From contig NZ_FMID01000023.1 in the NCBI RefSeq assembly GCF_900095385.1, positions 1-43,799 of the forward strand: a stretch of 43,799 bases of DNA, given 5' to 3'. The translations under genes were made by a program, and so were the position numbers. This stretch comes from Methanoculleus chikugoensis (GTDB lineage: Archaea; Halobacteriota; Methanomicrobia; Methanomicrobiales; Methanoculleaceae). The notes under the pieces were generated by a model. It was not told the origin of the DNA. It worked only from the letters and a program-made list of their open reading frames with translations, and did not search any database. Positions 31,049 through 39,788 of this stretch are shown here, in pieces (positions within the stretch are counted from its first letter, which is position 1; the number at the start of each line of letters is the position of its first letter).

Positions 31049-32403
31049 CGACCCGTCGCGACCATCATAATCTCCCGGTACATGGCGTCCGCGACGGCCG
31101 GGTCCTTTGCCTCGATCATGATCCTGATCATCGGTTCCGTGCCCGATGCCCGCACCAGTGCCCAGGCGTTCTCCCTGACGATCTTGATGCCGTCGATCTT
31201 CTCGATGGTCTCTCCCGCGAACGCCTCTTCGACGGTGCGGACCAGTGCGGCCGGGTCGGCGGTATGGTATTTCTCCTTGACCAGGTGGTATGCGGGGAGT
31301 TCGTCGACGATATCCGAGAGTTTCCTGCCGTTATGGCTCGCGAGCACCGCCACCATCATGGCGGCGGTCATGCCCCCGTCCCGGCAGAACTGGTGGTCGG
31401 GATATATCAGCCCGCCGTTTCCTTCACCGCCGAACGAGACTTTCCTGCCCTTGTCGATCAGTTCGATCATCCTTCTCGCGACATAGATGCTCCCGACGGG
31501 GGTGTAGTCGACGATGCAGCCGTGTTTCTCCGCGATATCCCGTATCAGCCGGGAGGTGGCGACCGGGGTGACGACGAGCCCGTTGCCGTTTCTACCGCAG
31601 ACATAGTCCTCGATGAGACCGAACTCGTAGTTCTCTTCTATATAGCGTCCTTTGGTATCGACGAAGACCGCCCGGTCGGCGTCGCCGTCGTGCGCCACCC
31701 CGAAGTCGGCGCCCGTGGCGAGGACCATCTCCGAGAGGGGCTGCAATCCTTCAGGTGTCGGTTCGGGCATCCGGCCCGGGAAGGTGCCGTCGAGCCTGCC
31801 GTTGATGGTATGGACCCGGCACCCCATCCTTGAGAGGATAATCGGGGTCGTGAGCGCCGCGGGCCCGGAGCCGGGGTCGACGACGACGGTCATGCCCTTG
31901 CCGATGCCTTCCGGGAAGTGCGCCACGACTGCCTCGATGTACTCCTCGAGCCGGTCGGGTGCGGCGCTCTCGCTGCCGATGCCGTCCCAGTCGACCACAT
32001 CGAACTCCTCTGCGAAGAACCGGCCTTCGAGCCGGATGATCTCCTCATCGGACATCTCGGTGCCGTCGGCCTCGATGATCTTCACGCCGTTGTACTCAGG
32101 CGGGTTGTGGGATGCGGTGATCATCGCGCCGCCGTCGAACCGGTTGGTCTTGATGATATACTGCAGGGCCGGGGTGGGGAGGACGCCCATGTCCACCACG
32201 TCGCACCCGGTCATCAGGAGCCCGGCCTTGAGGGCGTGGGTCAGGGCTTCGCCGGACGTCCGCGTGTCTCTGCCGACCGCGATGGTGCCTCTCCTCATCG
32301 ATCCGAGCGCTGCACCGATCTTGAGGACGAGGGCCGGCGTCATCGTCTCTCCGATCACGCCCCGCACGCCGTTCGTTCCAAACATCTGTTTTCCGTTTCG
32401 CAT
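31045..32403 (-). CDS. glmM: Phosphoglucosamine mutase / phosphohexomutase
   Basis: The 452-residue enzyme interconverts hexosamine or hexose 1- and 6-phosphates. It has FGTNGVRG at the start, the phosphoserine loop MITASHNPPEYNG (Ser98), the Mg-binding loop AHDGDADRAVFVD (about 237-249), the sugar loop GGEGNGG (about 323-329) and the phosphate-binding RASGTEPMIRI near the C-terminus. The EGNGG sugar loop is common in archaeal GlmM/phosphomannomutase. It follows the MobB-MoaE gene by 4 bases, with GTGATGAG acting as ribosome binding site. It would feed UDP-GlcNAc or GDP-mannose synthesis, which links to the sugar genes at 36202 and 37892. Confidence 0.92.
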   Translation of the reverse strand: MRNGKQMFGTNGVRGVIGETMTPALVLKIGAALGSMRRGTIAVGRDTRTSGEALTHALKAGLLMTGCDVVDMGVLPTPALQYIIKTNRFDGGAMITASHNPPEYNGVKIIEADGTEMSDEEIIRLEGRFFAEEFDVVDWDGIGSESAAPDRLEEYIEAVVAHFPEGIGKGMTVVVDPGSGPAALTTPIILSRMGCRVHTINGRLDGTFPGRMPEPTPEGLQPLSEMVLATGADFGVAHDGDADRAVFVDTKGRYIEENYEFGLIEDYVCGRNGNGLVVTPVATSRLIRDIAEKHGCIVDYTPVGSIYVARRMIELIDKGRKVSFGGEGNGGLIYPDHQFCRDGGMTAAMMVAVLASHNGRKLSDIVDELPAYHLVKEKYHTADPAALVRTVEEAFAGETIEKIDGIKIVRENAWALVRASGTEPMIRIMIEAKDPAVADAMYREIMMVATGR

Positions 32404-32407
32404 CTCA

Positions 32408-33163
32408 TCACTTCTCCACGTCGTGTAATTCCCGTTTCAGCCTGTCGATTGCGTTGGCGGCGGCGGCGAAGGCCTCCTGCCGGTGCTCTGCAAGTATAGC
32501 AAGATATGTTATATCCTCTCCGGCATAGAGCCGTCCTTTCCGGTGGTAAAACCGGGCGCCGATGATTCCCGGGACGGTTTCCATCTCTTTTTGGATGCTC
32601 TCCGCCACGGTGTCGACGGTCTTATCGAAGTCCATGTATTCAGTCCGGTCGTCCCCCGACCATTCCCTGACGATCCCGTTGAACGTGAGGATGGCCCCTG
32701 CGTGCGAGATGTCGCACTCGCGCCGGAGATCCCTGACCAGCCCCTCGACGGTGTAGTAGTCTTCGAACCGGTCGAGTGCGGCGATCACCTCCTCGACCGA
32801 AGGGTTGCGGAGCACGACGTTCTCGCTCTCGAGATCGCCGATTACGATCCTCGGGAACGATCTCGACTTGAATCCCTCGAGTATGGCATACTCAATCCCG
32901 GCATTGCAGAGGACCTCCAGGGTGGAGTTGAGATCGTTCTCCCGCCTGACGACGACCGACTTCTCTTCATCGACACCGCCGGATATAGCAGCATACGATT
33001 CATAATACATGGTGGTGTCCTTTCCGGGTTCTAGCGAAAAGCCGTGGTGCCCGAGATGTTTGACCGCTCCGACGGCCCCATGCGCGGAAAGCGCACCGAT
33101 CAGGTTCTTTATGAACGTGGTCTTCCCGGCGTTCGAGCGGCCGACGACCTGTATGATCTTCAT
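32408..33163 (-). CDS. MobB-MoaE fusion, molybdopterin cofactor synthesis
   Basis: The 251-residue protein combines two molybdopterin steps. Residues 1 to about 125 are MobB: Walker A GRSNAGKTT (8-16), VKHLGHHGF, and ILEGFKS. Residues about 135-251 are MoaE, the large subunit of molybdopterin synthase: GAILTFNGIVREWSG, HRKGRLYAGEDITYLAILAEHRQEAFAAAANAIDRLKRELHDVEK. The chain stops just after the first conserved Lys (DRLK); the PIWKKE segment with the second catalytic Lys is replaced by ELHDVEK, so activity might be altered. It overlaps DUF5806 by 4 bases and precedes glmM. Formylmethanofuran dehydrogenase needs this cofactor in methanogens. Confidence 0.9.
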   Translation of the reverse strand: MKIIQVVGRSNAGKTTFIKNLIGALSAHGAVGAVKHLGHHGFSLEPGKDTTMYYESYAAISGGVDEEKSVVVRRENDLNSTLEVLCNAGIEYAILEGFKSRSFPRIVIGDLESENVVLRNPSVEEVIAALDRFEDYYTVEGLVRDLRRECDISHAGAILTFNGIVREWSGDDRTEYMDFDKTVDTVAESIQKEMETVPGIIGARFYHRKGRLYAGEDITYLAILAEHRQEAFAAAANAIDRLKRELHDVEK

Positions 33164-33729
33164 ACCTCTCCCTCTTCTTGATTCTGTACTTCCGGTTCTT
33201 CTCCTCCCCGGCCCCCGCCTTCCTGGCCCGGCCGGGCCTTCAGGATGACCGAAGCCGCCTCGGCCACGCCCCGCATCACCTCGGTGATCCGGTCCTCGAC
33301 GTCGATCTCGTCGTCAAGGTTCAGGCTCGTCCCTTCCACCTCCAGCAGGAACCGGGCGACCTCGCTCGCCTCAAAGAGGATCTCGTCGAGTTCCTCCGCG
33401 GTGAAGAAACCGCACATCGCCCCGTAAAAGAACGTGGCCCCGGCTTTCTTCACCTTCTTCTTGAACGAACTCCTTGCCTGGTTGACCGCCTGCGGGGAGT
33501 AGGAGTCGACCATGAACGGGCAGAGTTCGGGGAGGTTTTCGCCGATGAACGTCATCTCCGAGCCGCTGGTGGTCTTGAAGTCTGCGCAGAGGCGTGCTAT
33601 GGCCCACTCGCGGGCGGTGATGTGGGTGTGTTTGCGCAGGAACTGGTTGACCCGCTGGTAGGTGGCGCCATCCACCTTCTTGAATTTCTGGTACTTGTTC
33701 GGGTCTTTGATGCTGTCTGGTTCTTCCAT
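33160..33729 (-). CDS. DUF5806 archaeal protein
   Basis: The 189-residue protein is strikingly like a conserved euryarchaeal family also in haloarchaea: YQKFKKVDGATYQRVNQFLRKHTHITAREWAIARLCADFKTTSGSEMTFIGENLPELCPFM (about 13-73), then YSPQAVNQARSSFKKKVKKAGATFFYGAMCGFFTAEELDEIL. The mainly helical, charged sequence with TAREWAIARLCADF could be a nucleic-acid-binding fold, but no function is known. The C-terminus is an acidic/Gly tail of low complexity. GAGGTAGAT precedes the ATG. It is the first gene of an operon with mobB-moaE and glmM. Confidence 0.88.
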   Translation of the reverse strand: MEEPDSIKDPNKYQKFKKVDGATYQRVNQFLRKHTHITAREWAIARLCADFKTTSGSEMTFIGENLPELCPFMVDSYSPQAVNQARSSFKKKVKKAGATFFYGAMCGFFTAEELDEILFEASEVARFLLEVEGTSLNLDDEIDVEDRITEVMRGVAEAASVILKARPGQEGGGRGGEEPEVQNQEEGEV

Positions 33730-35007
33730 TTTATCTACCTCTTGTTGGTTTTGCTATTTCAATAAGGCTGGTTGAACGGTGACGGTTCAAAAGAAACCGG
33801 ATGCGCCGCCGGGATCGGTTGTTGTGCGGGTGCTGCCGCCGTCACGGTCGCCCTTGTTCACCATATAGCATCATAGGGTTTATGCCTGCCTCTTTGCTCC
33901 GGGGTGCGGGGCGATGATCCGGCCATCAGGGTGGGCTGTTCTCTCGTTTGCGGCACAATATTCGCCAGGACCGTGCGAAATACCGGACCCTCGTCTGGTT
34001 CCTGAAGGAACGCCCGGCCCCGGTTATGTTCGAGGCCGTCTCCGAAGCCCGATACGATCTCGGCCGGTAACCGTTGTCGAGCCCCCGGGGGAGTTTTTCT
34101 TCGCGCTCTTCGCGCTTTCGCGTGAGCTGACGGTGCTCGAGCCCACGAGGTCAAACCACCGATCCCCATTCTCTTTGGGGGCGCCCCTTCGCGGATTCGC
34201 GCCCTTTGCACGAGATTTCGTTACCTCATCCCAACCGTTAGGGTGGGTTGCGACGTTCTGTCTGGTGCCGGGTTCGAGTAATGCCCGGCTGTACGGATCT
34301 TCATCAAAATGGCTTTGCCCTGCCTTCTCTCCTGGAGCGCGCCATTGTCCCGGCGTTCTGTGGCCGGCCACCCGGATCCGGCGCCCTCATATCAGGGTTC
34401 TGAGCCGCGATCGTGCTCTTATCTATAGTTGAGGTTGCCGGAGGGAGCGATAGGGCGTCTGTGCTCATATGTGGGGGTCGTTTATATGTGGGCGGCAGGT
34501 GGGGGTCGCGTAGCGCCTGTGCTGCTCCTGGTTCGTTCACTTTCTCCCCGCGCGGTAAGGGGTTCATATACCTGAAGGAGGATGTATTCAGTAGGGTTTG
34601 CTTCCCCGCCCCCACCTGGGGTGCAGCCCCTGCATACCTCCTAACTCCGAAACAATCTGCATCACCTGATACCCATTTTTTAGGAGCCCTGGTAAATTCA
34701 GTGTTTCTGCAACTTTCGGGCGCGCTTTGGGTTTTTTTGGAGATGTCTCTGCTATGGGTCCCCTTCAGCGGCATGGGTCCGGTAGGGCTGATTTTTTTGC
34801 TTTCCAGGTATCTATTCTCCTGCTGCACGTATTCTGGAGATCGGCGAGTTCTCTGGTCGGGACGCCCCCCTTGTAGCGGCTCTCTCGGTGCCTGGTGTGG
34901 TGGACGCCTCCTCGGGTGGGACCCGGGTTCTCCGGTGATGCAATATGTTGCGGGGAATAGGCATTTACCGCAATCTTGATATGCTTCGTTATTTAATGTA
35001 TTGTACA
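33730..35007. other. 1.3 kb gene-free region with repeat fragments and T-runs
   Basis: Several frames are open here but none resembles a protein or has a ribosome binding site, so no gene is called. At 34097-34130 the TTCTTCGCGCTCTTCGCGC / TTTCGCGTGAG tract seen in the transposable element recurs. At 34143-34166 CGAGGTCAAACCACCGATCC resembles its left arm (GAGGTCAAACCATCGACCTC), so a decayed copy may be present. TATA-like boxes are at about 34421, 34477 and 34565; T-runs at 34732-34738 and 34792-34798 could end small RNAs. Confidence 0.45.
34593..34798 (+). ncRNA. Candidate small RNA transcription unit
   Basis: A TATA-like TTCATATAC (34563-34571) lies about 26 bases before the proposed start. 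Two T-runs of seven (34732-34738, 34792-34798) follow. No convincing protein frame is present in between; CACCTGGGGTGCAGCCCCTG at about 34612 can form a stem (GGGGTGCAGCCCC). It is a candidate only. Confidence 0.25.
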
Positions 35008-35922
35008 ATGGAAAACGCCTTTTTCTCGGAATGGCTGGATCGCTTCGCTAGTTACCTCCGGATGCGGAATTATTCGCCCCGGACGATCGAAAAATACCTG
35101 CAGACCATTCGGCGTTTCGCCCGATACGCCTGGCTCCGGCAGAACTCGAACGAGACCTCGTTCGATGAGGCCACGTTCGAGAACGCTCCGCTGGATGCGG
35201 ACGTCAGCGTCTCTGCGGCCCTCGTCACCGATTTCTTCTCGTATTTTACGGAGAAGCAGGATTACAAGCCCAAGACTCTCCACCGGATGATCTCGACGCT
35301 CTCCTCGTTTTACAAGTACCTCTACGTGCAGGGGGCCGTTGTCGCCGACCCGATGCTCGGGGTGGAGCGGCCCCGGATCAAGAATCAGGAGCTGAAATAC
35401 CTCAAACACAGTCAGGTGATCCGCCTGATCAACACCATCGAGAGCGAGCGCGACCGGCTGATCGTCCGCCTTATCTACGCCACCGGTGTCCGTGTTTCGG
35501 AACTCTGCGCGATATGCGTCGAGGACATTGATTTCGAGGAGCAGACGATACGGGTGAAGGGTAAGGGCGACAAAATTAGGACGGTTTTCATCGACGAAGA
35601 GACGCTTGAAGAGATTAACCAGTTCATCGGCAACAAGATCGAGGGGCCGCTCTTTGTAGGGCAGCAGGGCAACCACATCTCCCCGCGAACCGTCCAGCAT
35701 CTCTTCAAGCAATACGCTCCTTCCGGGATTACGCCGCATAAAATCCGCCATTCCTACGCGAGCGAGCTCTATCGGCGGTCGAAGAACCTCCGCGTCGTGC
35801 AGGAAAACCTGGGTCACTCCTCCATCAAGACGACCGAAATCTACCTGCACACCGACATCGACGAGCGTAAACGCGTCTATCAGCAGTATTTCCCGCTCTC
35901 GAACGGAAAAAAGGAGGAGTGA
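35008..35922 (+). CDS. xerA: XerA-like tyrosine recombinase
   Basis: The 304-residue protein has an N-terminal SAM-like DNA-binding domain (FASYLRMRNYSPRTIEKYLQTIRRFARYAW, 11-40) and a C-terminal catalytic domain. All catalytic residues are seen: Arg in IYATGVRVSELCA, Lys in VKGKGDKIR, HxxR in HKIRHSYASELYRR, His in LGHSSIKTTEIYLHTD and its Tyr. Archaeal XerA resolves chromosome dimers at a dif site. It has an unusually long linker between domains (NSNETSFDEATFENAPLDADVS). ATG at 35008 is chosen since the normal family N-terminus begins there. TTGTACAA straddles the bases just before it. A phage-type integrase is less likely, as no mobile genes adjoin. Confidence 0.9.
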   Translation: MENAFFSEWLDRFASYLRMRNYSPRTIEKYLQTIRRFARYAWLRQNSNETSFDEATFENAPLDADVSVSAALVTDFFSYFTEKQDYKPKTLHRMISTLSSFYKYLYVQGAVVADPMLGVERPRIKNQELKYLKHSQVIRLINTIESERDRLIVRLIYATGVRVSELCAICVEDIDFEEQTIRVKGKGDKIRTVFIDEETLEEINQFIGNKIEGPLFVGQQGNHISPRTVQHLFKQYAPSGITPHKIRHSYASELYRRSKNLRVVQENLGHSSIKTTEIYLHTDIDERKRVYQQYFPLSNGKKEE

Positions 35923-36167
35923 TCGGGCCCTCCGGGCGATCCGGATAAACTGCATGATGCTATATGGGTGCCGGCCGACGCAGGACCTCGCGGTGCAGCC
36001 GTGCCGGGGTGGGGTTCCCGGCGCCTACACAGGTTTATCATCGCTGTTCTCGCGTCGAGGGGCAGGATATCTGGTGAGCCCACTTGTGTCTTCGCGGAAA
36101 AAACCCGTTTCGTCCTCCGGAGCGAGCATTTCCTCGCCTTTGCCCTCTTCCCCTTCCCCTCGGGAAC

Positions 36168-36178
36168 GCTCAAATATC
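36168..36178 (+). promoter_or_regulatory. Probable TATA box of the epimerase gene
   Basis: CTCAAATATCG is centred about 27-28 bases before the ATG at 36202, which has no ribosome binding site. The spacing is that of a leaderless archaeal transcript. Confidence 0.45.
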
Positions 36179-36201
36179 GCTGGAGTATCTATGCTGCCTG
36201 T

Positions 36202-37137
36202 ATGCGTTACATCGTCACGGGCGGGGCGGGGTTCATCGGATCCAACCTCGCAGAGCGGCTGGCACGCGACGGCCACGAGGTCGTGATCGTCGACGACCTC
36301 TCCGCAGGGCGGCGGGAGAACATCGATCGTCTCCTGGTTCATCCCCGGACGACGTTCATCGAGGGGAGCGTCAGCGATCTCGACCTGCTCGTCGACGCCT
36401 GTGCCGGAGCGGACGGCATCTTCCACCAGGCGGCCGTCGCTTCGGTTCCCCGATCCGTGGCAAACCCCCTGGAGACGAACGCGGTGAACGTGACCGGAAC
36501 CCTGAACGTTCTCTGGGCTGCAAAGGAGTGCAGCGTCCCGACGGTCGTGGCGGCTTCCACCTCGGCGATCTACGGCGACGATCCGGTCTTCCCCAAGAGA
36601 GAGACGATGGCGCCGAGACCGCTCTCCCCCTATGCGGTCTCGAAACTCGCGGGTGAGCACTACGGGAAGGTGTCCGCCGATCTCTATGGCATCCGGACGG
36701 TATTTCTGCGCTACTTCAATGTCTTCGGTCCCCGGCAGGACCCGAACTCCGAGTATGCGGCGGTGATCCCGAAGTTCATCACCCGACTGCTCGGGGATAA
36801 GCCGCCGATCATCTATGGCGACGGAGAGCAGACCCGGGACTTCATCTTCGTCGCCGACGTGGTGCGGGCAAACATCCTGGCGATGGAGGGCGATGCTTCC
36901 GGCGTCTTCAACATCGCCGGGGGCAGCAGGATCAGTTTGAACCAGCTTGCGTCCATTCTCGCAGAGATCACCGGCATACACCGCCGGCCGATATACGAAC
37001 CGCCGCGACCGGGGGACGTGCGCGACTCCCTTGCCGAGATCACCCGGGCAGGGGAGGCCTTCGGGTTCTCTCCCCGCTGCACACTTGAAGCGGGGCTCCG
37101 CGAGACGGTGGCGTGGTTCCGCGACGGCGGCCGGTAA
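36202..37137 (+). CDS. NAD-dependent nucleotide-sugar epimerase (extended SDR, GalE-like)
   Basis: The 311-residue protein has the NAD motif TGGAGFIGSNLAERL (6-20), DDLSAGR, HQAAVASVPRSVANP, AASTSAIYGD, the catalytic SPYAVSK (Tyr/Lys, about 142-148) and FLRYFNVFGPRQDPNSEYAAVIPKFI. The last segment is like UDP-GlcNAc/UDP-glucose 4-epimerases. It probably supplies a UDP-sugar for surface glycans, along with glmM and the GDP-mannose enzyme. The frame is open 78 codons upstream, but those lack a protein-like sequence and MRYIVTGGAGFIG is the family start. Substrate choice is not certain. Confidence 0.9.
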   Translation: MRYIVTGGAGFIGSNLAERLARDGHEVVIVDDLSAGRRENIDRLLVHPRTTFIEGSVSDLDLLVDACAGADGIFHQAAVASVPRSVANPLETNAVNVTGTLNVLWAAKECSVPTVVAASTSAIYGDDPVFPKRETMAPRPLSPYAVSKLAGEHYGKVSADLYGIRTVFLRYFNVFGPRQDPNSEYAAVIPKFITRLLGDKPPIIYGDGEQTRDFIFVADVVRANILAMEGDASGVFNIAGGSRISLNQLASILAEITGIHRRPIYEPPRPGDVRDSLAEITRAGEAFGFSPRCTLEAGLRETVAWFRDGGR

Positions 37138-37203
37138 CCCCTTGAGGCACCCGGTTGGCCGATCCGGGCTCGCCGCGCTCCCGGGCACGGCGGGTGCAGG
37201 AAC

Positions 37204-37212
37204 CTATATATT
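37204..37212 (+). promoter_or_regulatory. Probable TATA box of the TPR gene
   Basis: CTATATATT lies about 40 bases before the ATG at 37249; initiation near 37233 gives a short leader holding GAGGTG (37236-37241). Confidence 0.5.
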
Positions 37213-37248
37213 GTTACTCCACAGTAAAGGGGGGCGAGGTGCAGACGT

Positions 37249-37692
37249 ATGCCCCGATTGGTTACACCGGAGATGTCCCGCAAGGGTAATGACAGAGATA
37301 CGCCACGGGCGTACAGCGACGTCGCCACGGAGGGTCTGCACGACCCCGCAACCCTGAACAACAGGGGGGTGGCGCTTGAACGGCAGGGGCGCTACGAGGA
37401 AGCGCTCGCTGCATTCAGTGCAGCAATACTTTGCGACAACGATGATGTCTACGCCTGGAACAACCGGGCGGTGATCCTCACCCGGCTCGACCGGCCCCAG
37501 GAAGCGGCGCTTGCGTGCAGGCAGGCGCTCGCGATCGACCGGTCGTGCATCTTTGCTCTGGTGACGTACGGCATGGTGCTCGGCAGGCTCGGGAACTACT
37601 ATGAGGCCGAGAATGTTCTTGCGGTGGCCGAAGACCTCGATCCGCAGGCCCGGGCGCTCTACCCGGGGAACTCGACGATGACCCGGGCCTGA
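37249..37692 (+). CDS. Small TPR-repeat protein
   Basis: The 147-residue cytoplasmic protein has three TPR units: LNNRGVALERQGRYEEALAAFSAAILCDNDD (about 36-66), AWNNRAVILTRLDRPQEAALACRQALAIDRS (about 69-99) and ALVTYGMVLGRLGNYYEAENVLAVAEDLDPQ (about 104-134). The Gly/Ala/Pro positions fit the TPR consensus. It would bind a partner protein; which one cannot be told. The N-terminal 30 residues are polar and may be disordered. ATG with GAGGTG 7 bases upstream supports the start. It stands alone between the epimerase and the mannose enzyme. Confidence 0.88.
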   Translation: MPRLVTPEMSRKGNDRDTPRAYSDVATEGLHDPATLNNRGVALERQGRYEEALAAFSAAILCDNDDVYAWNNRAVILTRLDRPQEAALACRQALAIDRSCIFALVTYGMVLGRLGNYYEAENVLAVAEDLDPQARALYPGNSTMTRA

Positions 37693-37891
37693 TCGGGCAG
37701 GATCACTCATTTTTCCGGGGGGTACGGGGTCGATACACTGTCAGGTGCGATACGGTTCGCCTTATCGAGCCCGATCGCCCGGCCGCATCGTGAGATCGCC
37801 GGGTTCGCCCGAACTCCCTGAGAACCTTACGTTTTTATCCTCCCTGCCGCATAAAGTACACAATCGAGTGCCTCCGGCACGGAGTCATCCC

Positions 37892-39244
37892 ATGAAGACG
37901 CTCATACTTGCAGGCGGGAGCGGCACCCGCCTCTTCCCGCTCTCAAGGGAACACTACCCGAAACAGTTCATCCCGCTCGTCGACGACGAGTCTCTCTTCC
38001 AGAAGACCGTGAAGAGGGCGCTCCTCTTCTCCTCGCCGCAGGAGATCGCCATCGTCACGAACACCGATCACCGGTTCCTGGTCAGGGACCAACTCGCCGC
38101 CATCGGGTGCGACTGCCGCGTCCTCGTGGAGCCGGTGGGCAAGAACACCCTGCCGGCGATCTACTACGGCGCCCGCGAGATCACCCGGGATGACGGGCCG
38201 GACACGGTCGCGGTTCTCCCCTCGGATCACCTGATCACCGCGGCCGGGCAGTTCCGCGACGCATTCCGCCGGGCGGAGCGGCTTACTAAGGACTACCTGG
38301 TTGTCTTCGGGGTGCGGCCGACCTCGCCGCACACCGGATACGGCTATATCCGGCCCGGGGAGCCTCTCGGGGACGGCTCGCTCGTGGACGCCTTCGTCGA
38401 AAAGCCCGATATCGAGACCGCCGGGCGATACGTCGCCGACGGCTACCTCTGGAACTCCGGTATGTTCTGTTTCGATGCCGGCCTCTTCCTCGCCGAGTGC
38501 GAGGCGTGTGCACCGGAGGTGGCCCGGGCGTTCGAGCAGCCCCTCGAGGAGGCGTACGGGGCAACCCCCGCTCTCTCCATCGACTACGGGATCATGGAGA
38601 AGACCCGGCGGGCGGCGGTCGTGCCGCTTGAATGCGACTGGAGCGACGTGGGGAATTTCGACGCACTTTACGCCGCCCTCCCAAAGAACGGGAGCGGTAA
38701 CGCGGTCAGGGGCGAGCATATCGGGATCGACTCCTCCGAGAACCTGATCATCGCCGACCGTCTGGTCGCCACCGTCGGGGTCCGCGACCTTGCCATCGTC
38801 GAGACGAAGGATGCGATCCTGGTTGCCGCCCGGGACGAGGCCCAGCGGGTGGGCGAGATCGCAAAAGCCCTCCGTGAGAAGGGGGACTCGCGTGCTCTCT
38901 TCCACACGCAGGTCCACCGCCCCTGGGGCTCCTACACGAACCTGGAGGAGGGGCAGTCATACAAGATCAAGCGGGTCACCGTTCCCCCGAAACGGCGCCT
39001 CTCCCTCCAGATGCACCACCACCGCTCCGAACACTGGGTGGTCGTCACCGGGTGCGCCGAGGTGACGATCGGCGATGCGACCTACCTCCTCCGGAACGGC
39101 GAGTCCACGTTCGTCCCTGCGGGAACGGTTCACCGGCTCGCGAACCCCGGTCTCCTGCCGCTCGAACTGATCGAGGTCCAGATCGGGGAGTACACCGGCG
39201 AAGACGACATCGTCAGGTTCGAGGACGACTTCGATCGGACGTGA
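37892..39244 (+). CDS. Mannose-1-phosphate guanylyltransferase / mannose-6-phosphate isomerase
   Basis: The 450-residue bifunctional enzyme makes GDP-mannose and supplies mannose 6-phosphate from fructose 6-phosphate. The N-terminal part has the nucleotidyltransferase signature LAGGSGTRLFPLSREHYPKQF (5-25), VEPVGKNTLPAI, and FVEKPD. The C-terminal cupin is RPWGSYTNLEEGQSYKIKRVTVPPKRRLSLQMHHHRSEHWVVVTG (about 345-389), with the His/Glu metal ligands. ATG at 37892 has GGAG 7 bases upstream; the frame extends 49 codons further but without protein-like sequence. A TATA-like TTTTTATCC lies about 60 bases upstream. It fits with glycan synthesis genes elsewhere in the window. Confidence 0.93.
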   Translation: MKTLILAGGSGTRLFPLSREHYPKQFIPLVDDESLFQKTVKRALLFSSPQEIAIVTNTDHRFLVRDQLAAIGCDCRVLVEPVGKNTLPAIYYGAREITRDDGPDTVAVLPSDHLITAAGQFRDAFRRAERLTKDYLVVFGVRPTSPHTGYGYIRPGEPLGDGSLVDAFVEKPDIETAGRYVADGYLWNSGMFCFDAGLFLAECEACAPEVARAFEQPLEEAYGATPALSIDYGIMEKTRRAAVVPLECDWSDVGNFDALYAALPKNGSGNAVRGEHIGIDSSENLIIADRLVATVGVRDLAIVETKDAILVAARDEAQRVGEIAKALREKGDSRALFHTQVHRPWGSYTNLEEGQSYKIKRVTVPPKRRLSLQMHHHRSEHWVVVTGCAEVTIGDATYLLRNGESTFVPAGTVHRLANPGLLPLELIEVQIGEYTGEDDIVRFEDDFDRT

Positions 39245-39369
39245 GTAGCCCCGGCTGGCCTCCCCTCCTCACCCCTTCTGCCCGCGAGCAAACCGATATA
39301 ATCCCGCGGTACATAAAATATAGGAGCCGATGCCTGCGGTATCGGCGGTTCGAGTTCGTTTCTCTCGGC

Positions 39370-39442
39370 ACCCCCGTAGTGTAGTGGTCAATCATGCAGG
39401 ACTTTGGATCCGGCGACGGCGGTTCGAATCCGCCCGGGGGTA
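39370..39442 (+). tRNA. tRNA-Gln (anticodon TTG)
   Basis: Acceptor ACCCCCG (39370-39376) pairs fully with CGGGGGT (39435-39441); the discriminator is A and CCA is not encoded. The D arm is GTGTAGTGGTCAATCAT, the anticodon loop CTTTGGA (TTG), and the T arm GGCGG-TTCGAAT-CCGCC. The anticodon stem CAGGA/TCCGG has one A-G mismatch at its second pair. TATA-like ACATAAAATATAGG (39311-39324) lies upstream. A transposable element begins 18 bases after its end. Confidence 0.93.
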
Positions 39443-39459
39443 CTGCATTCATCCGGCCT

Positions 39460-39689
39460 CAGTACTTCGCTAATTTCGGCATCTGAAATAGACCAATGCA
39501 GCCTCGCATAGCGACCTACAACGGGATCGGCAGGACCCGGGCACCGGACTTCGCGGCTTCGCGCTCTTCGCGCGAGTTAATGGGCGAAGATAGCAATATG
39601 GCTTCACGCGGAAGCACGCGGGAGAACGCGAAGGGAGGTCGATGGTTTGACCTCTTGAAGATTACCTCAACCGTTTTAGCGAAGTACTG
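39460..39689 (-). mobile_element. Non-coding inverted-repeat transposable element (MITE-like), short copy, 230 bp
   Basis: It begins CAGTACTTCGCTAA and ends TTAGCGAAGTACTG, the same 14 bp terminal inverted repeats as the element at 5705-6072, and lies in opposite orientation. Perfect 5 bp target duplications GGCCT flank it (39455-39459 and 39690-39694). Against the long copy it lacks two hairpin blocks and differs in a central stretch of about 38 bases, while the ends are nearly identical. No gene is inside. It has landed 18 bases beyond tRNA-Gln. Confidence 0.87.
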
Positions 39690-39788
39690 GGCCTTCACAT
39701 TGCCGCACGTGGGTATTTCGCAGCCACTCTTATCTTGTTCGGCGGCGAAACCGGAAGGGACTTTTTGGCGTACGGCGAGCATACAAGA

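Noticed and set aside
34304-35008. Open frames of 234 codons (minus) and 188 codons (plus, 34413-34979) before xerA
   Set aside because: No ribosome binding sites, no recognisable motifs, and unusual composition; both fall in a repeat-bearing region that includes T-runs.
35008-35922. Integrase of an integrated virus or plasmid
   Set aside because: The protein is like housekeeping XerA and there is no adjacent tRNA gene, attachment repeat or virus gene.
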